DNA of 64,000 nt from Orychophragmus violaceus (taxonomy: Eukaryota > Streptophyta > Magnoliopsida > Brassicales > Brassicaceae). A program made the position numbers and the translations under genes. The notes below the pieces were generated by a model that worked only from the letters and a program-made list of their open reading frames with translations, did not search any database and was not told the origin of the DNA. The stretch lies in the NCBI GenBank assembly GCA_030180135.1, contig CM058237.1, forward strand, positions 104,547,904-104,611,903, in the 5' to 3' direction. Below, one piece after another: positions 42,049 to 54,669 of the stretch (the first letter of the stretch is position 1; every line of letters begins with the position of its first letter).

Positions 42049-44500
42049 GTATTGGATACTAGTTGTGGCACTGATATTTGTTATAATATGCAGAGCCTAA
42101 GCAACAGTAGAACGTTGAAGGAAGGACAAGTGGAACTGCATGTCTGGAAGGAGCTATGGATGCTGCCTCAGCAGTAGGGTTTTCACTTGTAGATGCCTTT
42201 GAGGCTTGGTTTTGTATTAAGTAATTGCTACAATGTACCTGCTTTAAGCAGAGTTGTCTTTCATTTTCTTGTAAGAATTTGAATGTTTTTCATTTTGATA
42301 AAAGACAAGTTTTGTTCTTTTGATCTTAATGAAATATTAATTGTAGCACCCTATTCAAGGAATGGGTTTTATATCTTAAACCAAAGAGTGCCTAAATGTA
42401 ACATAAATACCGAATTGGTTTAAATCTGATGAATTAAACCTGATTTTTCTTGGCGTAAATGTTTTGGTCACATAGAGTGAGTCGGATTCAGAAATCCCAT
42501 AGTTATGGACTTTTGGGCTCATTTGATCGGATATCTTATGAGACTTGAATTCTGCTTACTGGACCAAAAGACAAAGGGCCCATCTTAGCCGAGCTAGAGA
42601 AAGGCCCAAAGACTTATTGGACCTTGAATATACTCATGTATGTGGCCCGATGAGCAGTAATGCCAGAGAAAATTTCCTGTACTTCATTATATTTACTGAT
42701 TACTTCAGTGAGTATGACTGTGTTCATTTGATGAGACACGAGTCGGAATTCTTTGAAATGGTCGAAAGAGTTCCAGAATGAGGTATAGAATCTAAGTGAC
42801 AGAAGTATTGAGACTCTGGATAAGATCACGAGTGAGAATACTTAAGTCAATGATGGTGTGATCATCTGAATGAGTGTGAAGTCGTTTCACAGCTCATTTC
42901 TCCTGAAAACCTTGAGGTGTTTCTGTGAGAAAGAATCAGATCTTATTAGAAATGATTAAAGATGAGTCACACGAATCTTCCATGATATTCTTTAAGAATA
43001 ATGCTCTAGAAATATCTAAGTTTACGCTGAAATAGTTCCACCAATATCAGTTGAAAGACACCACATAAATGTGGACTGGAAATGATCCAAATTCGTCTTT
43101 ACTGAGTATTTGTAGTTGAGCTACTTCGCTGGTTGTCCTAGGGAAACCAAGGCTTGTTACTTTTTACGTCCATTCTGAAAACGAAGTTAGGTTGTTCGGA
43201 ATTCTGTTTTCTAAAAGGAAAGTTGCTTTCCAAGAAGAACAGTGGGAGTAAAAGTATAACTCGAAGAAATTCGAGAAATACAGGAGGCTGCTCAACCTGT
43301 TGAGGGAGAGCAGCGGATGGATTTACAGATTTCTGTAGAATCTACACCTGTAGAGCCTGAAGTTCGCAGATCTGAATGAATCCGTCACTAATCCGAGAGT
43401 GATTTCTCGTGATTAGTTGCCATGATCTGATGATCATTGAAAGTGACGAACCTGCAAAATTCACAGAAGCGAAAGTGAGCCCGGACTCCGAAAAATTATA
43501 CTGTATGTAAGTTAGCTTCATCGATCCATTCATGGATAGAAGCAAACATATCGGAGTTGGAATCTTCGTTCTGTTGAAGTAGTCAAGGTTTTGACTCGAA
43601 CAGGAACGAGATGGAACTGTGCGTTTACTAATAGATAAGTGGGAGCGATGTTGCATTCCTCATAGTGTATGTCGATGACATACTGATTCTCGAAAATAAC
43701 GTTCCAATGCTGCAGTCGGTAAAGGACTGGCTTGGGAGTTGGTTTTATGATTGATATGGGTAAAGCCACGTAAGTTCTTGGATTTTGGATCTAAAGATAG
43801 AGATCCAAAAGAGCTGATAGGACAAAGTCAGGATTCTTATATTGACAAAGTCCTACACGTTTTCAGCATTCCAAGAAGGGTTTTATGCCAATGTCACATG
43901 GCATTACGTTAAGCAAGAAACAGTGTCCTACGATAACTGCTGAGCTTGAATGCATGGATGAGATTCCATATGCGTCGGCAATTGGATCTATCATGTATGC
44001 CATGACACGTACTTGTTTTGATGTTGCTTTAATGTTAAAAAAGACAAGTAAAGACCAGTCAAATCCAGCAAAGAATCACTGGATAGACGTAATGAATATC
44101 CTCAAGTATTTGGAAAATACTTAGGATAAGTTCTTGATTTACGGAGAAAGTGAGGTGCTACAAGTCGGTAGAGTCTGAAAGGCAAGTTTCCAACAGACAA
44201 AGATGATTTCCGGTCACAGTCCGGTTATATCTTGTGTCTGTCTGGCGGTGCAAGGCACTGTTGTTGACTCCATGACTTAAGCTGAACATTTCGCAGCTTG
44301 GAAAGCGGCGAAAGAGGTTGTTTGGAAAGAAGAGTTCATCACTGAACTTGATGTGATTCCCAGCATAGATGAGACTAGCTGCACATCAGAGGTCCAAACA
44401 CCATGAGGGTAGGTATAACCTATTCCGTGAGATAAATGACAGAGGTGTTAAGTAGATCAGCAAGTTTCAACGAATGAGAACGTTGCTAATCTATTAACGA
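42049..44500 (+). pseudogene. Copia pol remnants (protease, integrase, RT, RNase H)
   Basis: Recognisable pieces in shifting frames. Protease: VLDTSCGTDICYNMQSL directly after gag. Integrase: DLLDLEYTHVCGPMSSNARE and FIIFTDYFSEYDCVHLM at about 42610-42740; the Asp of the usual FTDDFS is Tyr. RT: VYVDDILILENNVPMLQSVK at about 43665-43725, with the catalytic YVDD retained. RNase H: a 79-codon frame at 43885-44124 (MPMSHGITLSKKQCP), then AEHFAAWKAAKEVVWKEEF at about 44285-44340. Large parts of integrase and RT are missing and stops are frequent. No functional enzyme can be made, so recent movement would require enzymes in trans. Confidence 0.85.
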
Positions 44501-45404
44501 AGCCACTCCTTAGGCCTAAGCATGAGTCGCGGACTGTAGCTGTAGGATAAGTGAAATTATGATGTAGTCTTAATTTCAGTGGGAGTTTGTAAAGGGCTTT
44601 ATTTAGTTGTTTTGAAAGGTTCATGTAAACATAATATTTTATGTTTATGAAATTTATGATTTCTGGATTATTTTAACTGTGATATAAATAATCGTTCCAA
44701 AATGATTCATGTCATTATATATGGGCCATCGAAGTACATGAGTAGACTTGATCCTGAAACCCCATATCTAACGAAATGACATAAATCATAGTGTCCATAG
44801 TCGAAGGTTGTTGAAATTGGAACGCCAACAACCACTTGAGACTAGATTGTGTTGAGACTTATGACCAAGTTTCGAGGGGTCATAGATGCACGGCATCAAA
44901 GTCGACACATAGGTATATGTAGGGGAGCATATGACCGGACATGGCCCGCTGATGAGAACTCTACAAGATATTAATATCTATGTCAAAAGAGGTTCTCATA
45001 TACGACTATAGAGTATAGTCCTTAGACCTGAGTTCGCATGCATGTGGCTGCACATGGAGTGATGCGCTTTGATCATTGTCTAACGCTGTTTCGTAACTGG
45101 GAGCTATAAGGACCTTGGTTGGGTGTATTATAAAGTGTGTAGTTCATAGTGATGGAACAAGATGGGATTTGTCCCTGCCGTTTAACGGAGGTAATATCTC
45201 TAGGCCAATCGGAGACTTGATAGCTGGTAAGAGAGTGGCCACTCCCAAACGGACTTGCCCAAGTCGTTTGCATTGTCAGTATCAAATCTGGTCCGATGAA
45301 CATGGTCTGGCTATATAAGGATGACACGCATCTTGCCTTATGCCAGATCGAGATATTGAGACAAAAGGATTAGGGAATGTAGGATTCCAGTACAAGTGGG
45401 AGAT
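44501..45404 (+). other. Copia 3' non-coding region with polypurine tract
   Basis: No gene seen. Ends with the purine-rich AAGTGGGAGAT immediately before the LTR-like sequence at 45405. Confidence 0.75.
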
Positions 45405-45599
45405 TGTTGGGAATGTCCTGAAATCTACTGTACTATCTCTAGAAAGTATGATAAGTGTCGAGATCAGACATAAGTCATAAATACTGGGTGATCATGATGA
45501 CTTGCTAGAGCCCGCTCTTGATCTATAAGTTTAGGACTTATTACCAGTATTGTATGATCCCAAAGGGTCACACACCATAGCTAACGGGAAAGTTAAATG
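45405..45599 (+). repeat. Extra partial copia LTR (first 195 bp)
   Basis: Matches the first 195 bp of the LTR, then CCTAT (45600-45604), then the full 3' LTR. At one variable site (AGAAAGTATG) it agrees with the 3' LTR, not the 5' LTR. Confidence 0.95.
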
Positions 45600-45604
45600 C
45601 CTAT

Positions 45605-46246
45605 TGTTGGGAATGTCCTGAAATCTACTGTACTATCTCTAGAAAGTATGATAAGTGTCGAGATCAGACATAAGTCATAAATACTGGGTGATCATGATGA
45701 CTTGCTAGAGCCCGCTCTTGATCTATAAGTTTAGGACTTATTACCAGTATTGTATGATCCCAAAGGGTCACACACCATAGCTAACGGGAAAGTTAAATGG
45801 AATTAATACGGTAAGATGCAAGGCATTTACTGTATTTGTACAGAGAATTGGGCCAGACAAAATACAGTCCTTTTGTCTGATTTGGGTCTTGGGCCCAAAA
45901 TCCCAATAGGCCATTAGGTTAATTCCTTGGGCCCATATAAGGAAGAGGAGGCGCCATTAAGCCCTAAGGCTCTGCGATTTTTGCCTCAGCCGTCCTCTCT
46001 CTCTCTCTGTCAATTCCAGCTTGGTCTAGCAGCCTGATCCAATAGCTTGTAAGAGTGTGGATACCTAGGAGGAGCCGGTTTCTATCAGCTCTTGCAGATC
46101 TCGATATTCCTTTGATCAATCCGCTGCAATCACAAGGTAACCATCCTGATCTGTTTATGATTCATCTGCAAATCACCTAGATCCTAGTTGATTATGTGCT
46201 AGGTTGTAATCTGATGAATTAAACCATGAACACACATAATCCTTCA
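45605..46246 (+). repeat. Copia 3' LTR (642 bp)
   Basis: Ends CCTTCA, followed by TSD CGGCC and resumed Y RT. Confidence 0.95.
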
Positions 46247-46688
46247 CGGCCTACCTCTGTGACGGAAGTTCAGAGTTTTCTTGGCGAGGTATTGTAGAAA
46301 GTTTGTTTGTGGATTTTCATTAATCTCAAAGCCTTTGACGAAGCTAACAGGGAAGGAGTTCCCTTTATTTAGAGTAGGGATGCAGAAGATGCTTTTACGA
46401 AGTTGAAGATTTCTTTGACTTCTGCACCAGTTTTTGGCATTGCCAGAACCCGAAAATCTTATACGGTGTATACCAATGCGGCGAGAGTTGGTTAGGGATG
46501 TGTACTAAGACAAGATGGTAAAGTAATCACTTACGCATCTCGTCAGTTAAGGATGCACGAGGCAACTATCGGACGCACGACTTGGAAATGGCAGCGGTTG
46601 TATTCGCATTGCGGATTTGGAGATCCTACCTTTATGTCGAAAGCATAGAAGTATTTACGGACCATCAAAGTCTTAAATACGTTTTCAC
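46247..46688 (+). pseudogene. Element Y, piece 3: end of RT and RNase H
   Basis: Joins piece 2 as WPRP-TSVTEVQSFLG, the conserved end of gypsy RT. Continues through KPLTKLTGKEFPL, a decayed RNase H (YTVYTNAARVG, where the first catalytic Asp of YTDAS appears as Asn) and TDHQSLKYVFT at the right edge. Several frameshifts and stops. Cut by the CACTA element at 46688. Confidence 0.85.
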
Positions 46689-47312
46689 CACTACAAGAAA
46701 AATACACATTGATAGCGTCGTGGAAACGCTATAATATGCCTATCATGGCGTTTTAGTGTTAGCCATGAAATGAGGAGCTATCTTAGACCCCCCAGATATA
46801 ATAGCGTAAATTTTGTCTGCTATTAAATATTAATATACAATAGCACGAAATCCATTTCTATTAGAAAGTTAATAATAGCAACTTATTATTGACATTTTAC
46901 ATTTGACAGTAGCTCTAATATTTTGCTATTTAAAAGTGTAATGTGGCACTAGAACTTCACCATTTTATTATTTCTAGTGGCACTATATTTTAGCCATATT
47001 GGATCCTGTCCTAGCTTTAAATGTGAGCCGTAGCATTGTTGTTGAAGCAATTGGTTTCAAAATGGCAGCTGGCCTGGTTTATGCAATATTTTGGATTCTA
47101 TTTGTCCTCAATTCGAATGACAATACCAAAAGTCGATAAACCAAATCCATTACTAATGAAATCCACAAGTACAATAGCCGTATCCAAATAGAAACACATG
47201 TCTTGAAATCAGAAATACCATTTCTAAACATAACAACCATGCCGTGAAATAAAAGAAAACAGGTACTAATTAAAAACCAACACGTTCAACTGACCGTTCC
47301 TAAGACTTTAGT
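46689..47312. repeat. CACTA left terminal and subterminal region
   Basis: After the 10-bp TIR, short words GCTAT/ATAGC recur in both orientations (46710-46930), as expected for subterminal transposase-binding repeats. No gene from 46945 to 47312. Confidence 0.65.
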
Positions 47313-50257
47313 TCAGCACATTACCACTTTGTCCTCTGGCCATGCAATAGATGTACCAAGAGCATCTTCCATAGTCTCGATCTCAGAAGATGACCTCCAC
47401 ACTGCTGCACTCTTGATCTTCACCACATCAACCCACACTCGAACTGCATTTGGTCCCAAGGTAACAAAATGGACAACTCTTTTGCAACAACTCTTTTTTT
47501 TACCGGCGATATCAAACAGCTTGCACTTCTGATTCTCCTTGATGTTGGCTACATTACGCTGCGATGTTGACAATGAAAAGCCAAGTTCCAGAATAACCAT
47601 CCAATACCACAACATTTCAGATATCATTATTTGTCAAGTTATAAAAGAGTTCCATGGAAAATACCAATGATTTTCGTATAGGAGAAGCTGGATCTGCTTT
47701 AGCTTTCTTCACATGAGATTTTTTTGGTGGTGGAGTAAGCTCAGGAGAAGTAATTTGATCTGCTGTTGCAATTTTTACTGGAGAAGATGGAACTGATGTC
47801 GGCTTCGCTGGAGACTTCTCTGGAGACTTCACTGGTGGAGATTGCTTATGTGCAGATCTTGGAGTTGATAGAGATTGCTCAGGAGACCTTGTATTTGCTG
47901 GAGAATGTAGGGAGGAGGAACTTTTATGAACTGATGCTTCCTTCTCTATTTCAAACTCAACTCTATTCACAGGCCATGCTACAAAAGACTTGAAAGCATC
48001 CTCCACGGTTGTCACTTCAGTAGTAGGTCTCCAGAGAAAAGCATGGGGTGCAAGCACAACATCCACATACACCTTAACTGCGTTTGGGCCAAGTGGTAAA
48101 CCATTAACCAGAGTTTTCGGGTCTCGAGACTGCCAACGACCAATAGCAACAACTACATCATTCCTAGCCCAATCCATCAGCTTGCATTTGTTCACCAAAC
48201 TTGCACATGAACTCTGTCAAACAGTCATAAACAATAGTGAACCAAAAACTGAGAAAGGAGGGAGACTACTACAGTAATGAAGAGGACATGTAATCTAACA
48301 CAAACGAAATCATTACCTTAGGCACATTATCATTACTTGAAGCAAAACAACAATCTGCAAGCCAAGCAATAATCTATCCAATAGCTTCCTCCATGCTAAA
48401 CATGTTTGGCGCAGGTCTCAATAGAAATGCTTCTAGGTTGGTGGCGGATTCAACCAAAACTTTCATTGCGTTAGGGCCTAAGGGAATTTCATTGACAAAT
48501 TCTTCTGGATCATCGGAAATAATACGTCCCTCAGCGACAATTTCCTCGGTTCCAGACCAATCAATCATGTGACACTTAGCTGGCAAACTTTTGTTTACAC
48601 TCTACATACACAAAACTTAACATTAGTTAAATTGTTTAACAAACAAAACAACAATAAATCCGAACACTAGGTACATGACATACTCTTGGAGCTGCTGTTT
48701 CACCCATATCATCATATTTCTGTATAAAAAGACCAATGTTAAGAGGTAATTTATACTGTCTAAGTCAATTCATATGGTTTTCATATTAAACATACATAGA
48801 GTTAGTCTTACCGCTGCATCAAAAGTTTTTCTACCTCATAAACCTTTTGTTGTAGTTTTGACTGATTCTCTTCCATTTGAGCCATACATTTGTTCCTGAC
48901 TTGGTAGCAAGCTAGTTTGGACATATTCATCCCTCGACCCATTGCCCTCAATCGACATGGATTATCGGGTCCTAATATTTGTGTGAGTACATCTTCCTTG
49001 GGATTGGTCGTCGTAGACGATGCAGGACATGTCTGTTCTTCTATCTCCTTTGATTTTCTCTGACAAAAACACAAACCATTGTAGTGATTTGTACTCAAAA
49101 CCAAAAAGTAACCAAGCATAGTTTATCTAACAGAAGATGCTAAACTCACAATTTTTTCAGCAGCATTCGTCCTTTCTGGTACGAGACTTGACCCACACTT
49201 TCATCCTTGTGACCTTCGAAGTTTCGTCACTACTTTGTTTTTGTAAAAAATCAAAATCAGATCCTTTTTTCAGTTTGATAACTCAATAAAGTGGCTTGTA
49301 ATCGGCTTACCATTTCTTCTGCCAGCCTAGTGATTCCTTTACGGATACAAGTGTGAGGAATCTGGTTCTTTCTTCTCTCCTTGTACATATCACTCACAAC
49401 CTATAGTTGATGAACACAGTTAAAATCAGTAGAGAATCCAAAATCCTATAATATAATAACAGGTATTCATACCTTAAATGCTGAGCTAGTTTTCTGGCAG
49501 ATAAACTTGCGTCAGTCCAAAGGAGCAATATTCTTGGGTCTCAGATCCATCCTCTGCTTCATGGTCTTAGCATTCCTGATATTTATTACTACGCGAGATT
49601 TAGAAGACCTCCAGATGCAGCCCATCTGCTTAAACACAGCCGTTTTTTGGTACTCTTCATCCAGATCAAATCTTGCCTACATTGAATGGGCACATGAGTC
49701 AAAGTTTTAACAGAGAAAGAATATGGATATATGCCTTACAAAAATATAAGATTTTACATTACTTGAATAGACTTCCACAACACGGTTTTCAATTCATCGC
49801 CAATCTTTCTCCAGTCATCAATATTAAAAGGAACATGTTCCCTCACCAAGGGACCAAGGTATGACGACAGCTTAACTGATCCTAGACCGAACGGTTCACC
49901 AAATTCATTGAAGTCTACTTTCTCACGTACAGTTGGATCTCTGGCTATGTGTTTCATCCTTGTTGGTCCTCGCTTTCTCTTACGTGTAGGTTGAACTGGC
50001 TCATTTTCTTGCTGAGGGAGATTCTCCTTTTCTTGCTCAGTGAGATTCTCCTTTTCTTGCTGAGTGAGATTCTCTCTGCCATCATCATTCACTCCCTGTT
50101 CATTCCTGATGTAGTGTTCAGTAACATCTTCCAAATCTTCATTAACATCAGCCACATCATCACCAGCAGCTTCATCGTCACTAGCTGGTTGCTCGTTTTG
50201 TACATTTACAGAGCTCTTTCCTTTTCGTCTCTTGACAAAGTGCTTCGTACGAGCCAT
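47313..50257 (-). pseudogene. CACTA second gene (TNPA/Transposase_24-like), multi-exon
   Basis: Begins MARTKHFVKRRKGKSS at 50257, followed by an acidic region with three near-identical EKEN-type repeats (LTQQEKENLTEQEKENLPQQ). Exons can be traced leftward: VREHVPFNIDDWRKIGDELK ending near 49757; ARFDLDEEYQKTAVFKQMG at about 49680-49480, with a TGA where Trp is expected (PLD-stop-RKF); VVSDMYKERRKNQIPHTCIR at about 49400-49312; and LTQILGPDNPCRLRAMGRG plus a coiled-coil-like tail ending at about 48812. The 3' part (48586-47313) has three tandem copies of a ~70-residue domain centred on LGPNAVKV. Probably a DNA-binding accessory protein for subterminal repeats. Exon borders are predicted. Confidence 0.7.
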
Positions 50258-50579
50258 CTTTATTCACCTGAAACTATGAACAAATGAGAGTTAGAAGACT
50301 TGTACAACAAAACAAAGAAACAACAAACATTTACACAGAAAGATTATAAAACACAGAAAAATTATAAAACACAGAAACATCAAGCATCACTCAAACGCAA
50401 CAAAAAAGGACACGTTCAGCAAAACATAGTTAAACATGTGTATGCATGCTCCATAACACCGTAGCATCACGATAACACCTTGGGTCCGTGTCTTGAAGGA
50501 GTTGTAGGTGCATACTACAAAAGATGAAGACAATTTGACATCAAGGTTATTGTTTAGGCAAATAAGTTCTGGAAACACA

Positions 50580-53435
50580 AATAAAACAGACTCACTTACT
50601 CGACAAACTGATCAACCATAGCCATGTTCTGTATGACAGCAACATGAGCTATCTTCTTTTCTGTTTCAGTAAGCGTAATTGGTGTGGATGCAGATATTGG
50701 ACGACCCTCTAGGATAGAGCTGTTCCCATACTGTATTTCTCTCAGCTTTTTCCACCACACTTGTAGCCTTTTTCAAGAATTCACTGCAAAATTGCATGCA
50801 TTCTTCACCGAGATAAGCCTCAGCAATGCAACCTTCGGGTCTTGCGGGGTTTCTAACATAGTCTTTCAAAACTTTCATGTACCTACACACAATTACCAAC
50901 AAGTTTTTATAAGCTCTCAATGATTTATAAGAGATCAAAGATTTGAAAAAGTGAAGACATTAGAAGTTACCTCTCAAATGGTTACATCCATCGGAAATGG
51001 ACAAGCCCACAAAGACGTGCTTCCCTCCTTAAGTGCACGGTCAAGTGCACCATAATATCAAAGAAGCTTGGTGGGAAAAATCTTTCAAACATGCACAGAG
51101 TTTCTACTATCTCAGATTCCATTACTAAGATCTGCTCCCTATCAATAACCCTCGGACATAACTTGTTGTAGAATGCGCATAAACGTGTAATCGCTATCCT
51201 CGGACCAGTAGGCAATAAGCCTCTAAGCGCAACCGGGAGTAGTTGTTGCAACAACACATGGTAATCATGTGATTTCCATCCTGATACCTTGCAATCCTCC
51301 ATAGACACGCCTCTTGATATGTTTGAACAATACCTATCCGGTACCCTGAAGTCAACAAGTCTTTTACAAAACGTTTTCTTCTCTGCTTTCGTCAATGACC
51401 AAGGAGCAGCAGGAAGGTAAGTCCTCTTTCCTATGAGTTGAGGATGCAAATCCTTCCGAATTCCAAGAACTTGCAGATGTTTCCGAGCATTGAGACCATC
51501 CTTCGATTTCCCACAGTGCAACAAAGTGGAGACTATGCTTGAAGCCACATTCTTCTCCACATGCATAACATCTAAGTTATGCTTAACTGGAAGTTCCTGA
51601 AAAAATACAAATACATAAGAATAAACTCAGTTATAGAAAGTAAAAATATATGCATACCTCCCAATATGGCATTTTGAAAAATATGGATCGTTTCTTCCAT
51701 CTGGATAACTCTTCCTCGTCTATTTCGATTTCTTCTTCCTCTTCTTCCGATTCACTATCTTCACTCCCCCCATCTGAGTTTGTTGCAGCTTCAGGCATTT
51801 TTCGTTTTCTTTCCACTTCTTTTAACATTCCTGAAATCATTCTTGTAGCTCTTAAGGATCTGAGAGATATTGTGTTCTGTAAGAATCCAACCCTTGCTCC
51901 CATGTTCTGGTTTTCCATCAAACCATGATTTATTAGTCCGATAACTATGTCCCGGTGGCAGACCCTTGCGGTGACACATATAGACATGCTTCTTGTTGTT
52001 TTTCAACCACATACTATCGGTATGTTTCCCACATATAGGACATGCCATCTTGCCTTTTACTTTGCAGCCTGCGAGATTACCGTAAGCAGGAAAATCACTT
52101 ATTGTCCAAAGAAGGACTGCCTTAAGTGTGAAAGTACTTATGTTGTATGCGTCACATGTTACCTCTCCTGTCTTCCACAGCTGGTCTAGATCCTCTATAA
52201 GCGGTTCTAGGTAGACATCTATACTGTTTCCCGGTTGGTGCGGTCCAGGAATCAACAAGGTAAGGATGTTGTTCTCTTTCTTCATACATAAGTCAGGAGG
52301 CATGTTGTAGTTAACTAACAACACCGGCCAACAACTGTAGTTAGAACTCCTCATGTCGAATGGATTGAAACCGTCAGTTGAAAGTCCTAGCCGCATGTTC
52401 CTTTCTTCACTGGCAAACGAAGGATACTTGTTGTCTATGTGCTCCCAAACAACATAATCTATCGGGTGACGGATCTTTCCATCAGTGCTCTTGTTGTTAG
52501 AATGCCACCGTAAGTCTTTTGCCATTTCCTCTGATCTGAACATCCTTTTAAGGCGTGGTATTATCGGAAAGTACCATAATACTTTCTGTGGAACACCCTT
52601 CTTCACCTCACCAGTGTTGATGTTTGACTTCCATCTCAAAGCTTTGCACTTTGGACAAGCCTCAAGCTTCTTATACTTCTTCCTGAATAAGCAACAGTCG
52701 TTTACACACTCGTGAATCTTCTGGTATCCTATATCAAACGACTTCAGGAATTTCTTCACTTCATACATTGATGTGTGAAGAACATTATCTGCAGGTAACA
52801 TTTCCGGCAACGTCACAAGCAGCTCATTGAAGCTTTTGTCTGACCAACCCTTCTGAGTCTTGAGCCTAAACAAAGAGACAATAGCCGATAGCTTGCTATG
52901 TGTTGCACAACTTGGAAACAAAGGTGTCTCGGCGTCTGCTAGCTTTGCTAGAAACTCGTCTTCTCTCTGGTCCTCAACCTCAGCAACATCGCATAAGTCA
53001 CCCTTGTCCATCATCTCTTCATCTAAACCTTCAGCAGTCTTGAACAACCGAGCAATCTCATCTCCCCACAGATTTATCTGTCTTCGGCCTTTACCATCTG
53101 ACTTCACTTCCCCATGATGATACCATTCCTTTCCCATCTTGTTTGCCTCATCCATTCCCCTTATTACAAGATGATCAACTACGACACTCGCTTCATGACG
53201 ATCAACATTACGACAGTCTATACATGGGCATACAACCATGTCAATATCTCTTAACCAAGAGGAAACAAAACTGATGGCACCTATCTCATATGCAGGATCT
53301 GCTCTGTAGTATGAAATGCAAAAAGCAAAGAATAACAAACAGTTAGATGATTTCTCATCAATGACTTAATGTTAATCTCTAAACAAATATATAAATTGCA
53401 TACCTGCATAGATGCACCCATGCCTTGTCCACCAT
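50580..53435 (-). pseudogene. CACTA transposase (TNPD-like, Transposase_21 family)
   Basis: The ATG at 53435-53433 opens a small exon MVDKAWVHLCR. It splices at 53403 to an exon starting 53303, giving HLCRADPAYEIGAISFVSSW, the transposase-associated N-terminal domain with CPCIDCRN. The long exon to about 51890 carries the Transposase_21 core (GLSTDGFNPFDMRSSNYSCW, YNMPPDLCMK, CPICGKHTDSMWLK). An acidic stretch and LSRWKKRSIFFKMPYWE follow after a frameshift near 51790. The next exon (about 51598-50965) gives ELPVKHNLDVMHVEKNVASS and a DUF4218-like domain. It contains TAA at codon WM-stop-PFER (Tyr expected). A final exon has YMKVLKDYVRNPARPEGCIA with a frameshift. It should cut at the TIRs, but this copy is broken. 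Confidence 0.85.
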
Positions 53436-54659
53436 TAAGTTTGTCACCTTATTACACCCATAACGAAATTAAGTAAAAGCATACAAACAACAACTCAACT
53501 GGTGAAGAACAGAACACAACCACATCCAAAAAATTTTACAGAATTCAAACCCATAACAAACTAAATTAAAAGCATACAAACAACAACTAAACTGGTGAAG
53601 AACATAACACAACCACATCCAAATAACTTCACAGAATTCAAACCGCAACTACCACAACAAATCAGATAGATTCAACTCAAAAAAATAAGCATAAAGATTC
53701 AACTCACAAACTACCATAAACAATCAAGTCACGGTACACACAATAACAAGAAATGTTAGTGTGACAAACCTTTTCAAGTTAAGGTAGACAAAGTTGTTAT
53801 TTCACCACGTTAGCAACCTGAAAAACCCATGAATGAAAGTTATTAAGGCTTCAAATTTAATCTCATACACAAACTTCAATAGATCCGACACATGCATTAA
53901 CCAAAATCGGAAACTAAGGTTTGGGTACATCTTATCTTACCTGTACAACACACGGCTTCTTGACAACGAATCTGTATCTTCTCTTCCTTTTAGATTTTCT
54001 TCGTTATCACCACTTTCAAACCAGTTACAAAGAGAGTTAAGCGACAAAAGATTGATATCAAAAATGGTACAAATTAGTGAAATTAGGTACCTGTTGTGTT
54101 TCTTCTTGATGCAGAGAACAGAGAACGGCACCTGAGGAGGTAAGACGAGGGCGAAGAGTGATAATCACGAACTCCTAACTCGCTACTGAAGCACACAGAT
54201 CTATAATTGGGAAACATGTGAAGTTAGATAGAAAGAGACATCTCTCCCTATGAGATTGAGGACGACTGAGAGAGTGTTTATTACCGGCGAAAAGCTTCGT
54301 GGTGGCGGTAGATGTCGTCGGAGGAGAGAGCTTATGGTGGACAAGAGAGAGACTTTGACGGAGAGAACGAGAGAGCTGAGAGAAAGCGAGATTTTTTTTT
54401 TCTTTTAGCTGAGAGTTTTTAGTTACAGACATTAATTAATTAGGCACAAAAATATTTGGGCTCCAAAATTTCATTAAGTGTTGGCGCCCACATTTCACAG
54501 CATAAATTTGGGCTCCAGAAACCGAATTGGTTTCCCTCTTAATGAAAAAACGGCACAGCGTTGATAAAATGCTGTAATATAGTACCCAGTCCCAGAAAAA
54601 ACAATACAACAGCAATTACATACTTAGTGATATCCTGATGTGCTGTTAATACCAATATA
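53436..54659 (-). other. CACTA right subterminal region and transposase leader
   Basis: No convincing coding sequence. Contains a direct duplication (about 53490-53550 and 53580-53640, words AACTGGTGAAGAACA and AACACAACCACATCCAAA) and GCTGTT/AACAGC-type words near the right TIR. Confidence 0.6.
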
Positions 54660-54669
54660 TCTTGTAGTG

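Larger units (their letters stand above)
39025..46246 (+). mobile_element. Ty1/copia retrotransposon, pol-degenerate, 7.2 kb
   Basis: 642-bp LTRs at 39025-39666 and 45605-46246 begin TGTTGGGAATGTCC and end CCTTCA. TSD CGGCC (39020-39024, 46247-46251). By eye the LTRs differ at about three sites. Gag is intact; protease, integrase, RT and RNase H are fragments. An extra 195-bp LTR start precedes the 3' LTR. Confidence 0.95.
46689..54669 (-). mobile_element. CACTA (En/Spm) DNA transposon, 7981 bp
   Basis: Terminal inverted repeats CACTACAAGA (46689-46698 and complement 54660-54669) and 3-bp TSD CAC (46686-46688, 54670-54672). Both genes run on the minus strand: a TNPD/Transposase_21-type gene and a second, TNPA/Transposase_24-type gene. 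Stops and frameshifts in both suggest this copy is not autonomous. Confidence 0.95.

Noticed and set aside
54175..54432. Small protein near the right end of the CACTA
   Set aside because: Serine-rich translation of the transposase leader without conserved motifs; placed upstream of the predicted start.
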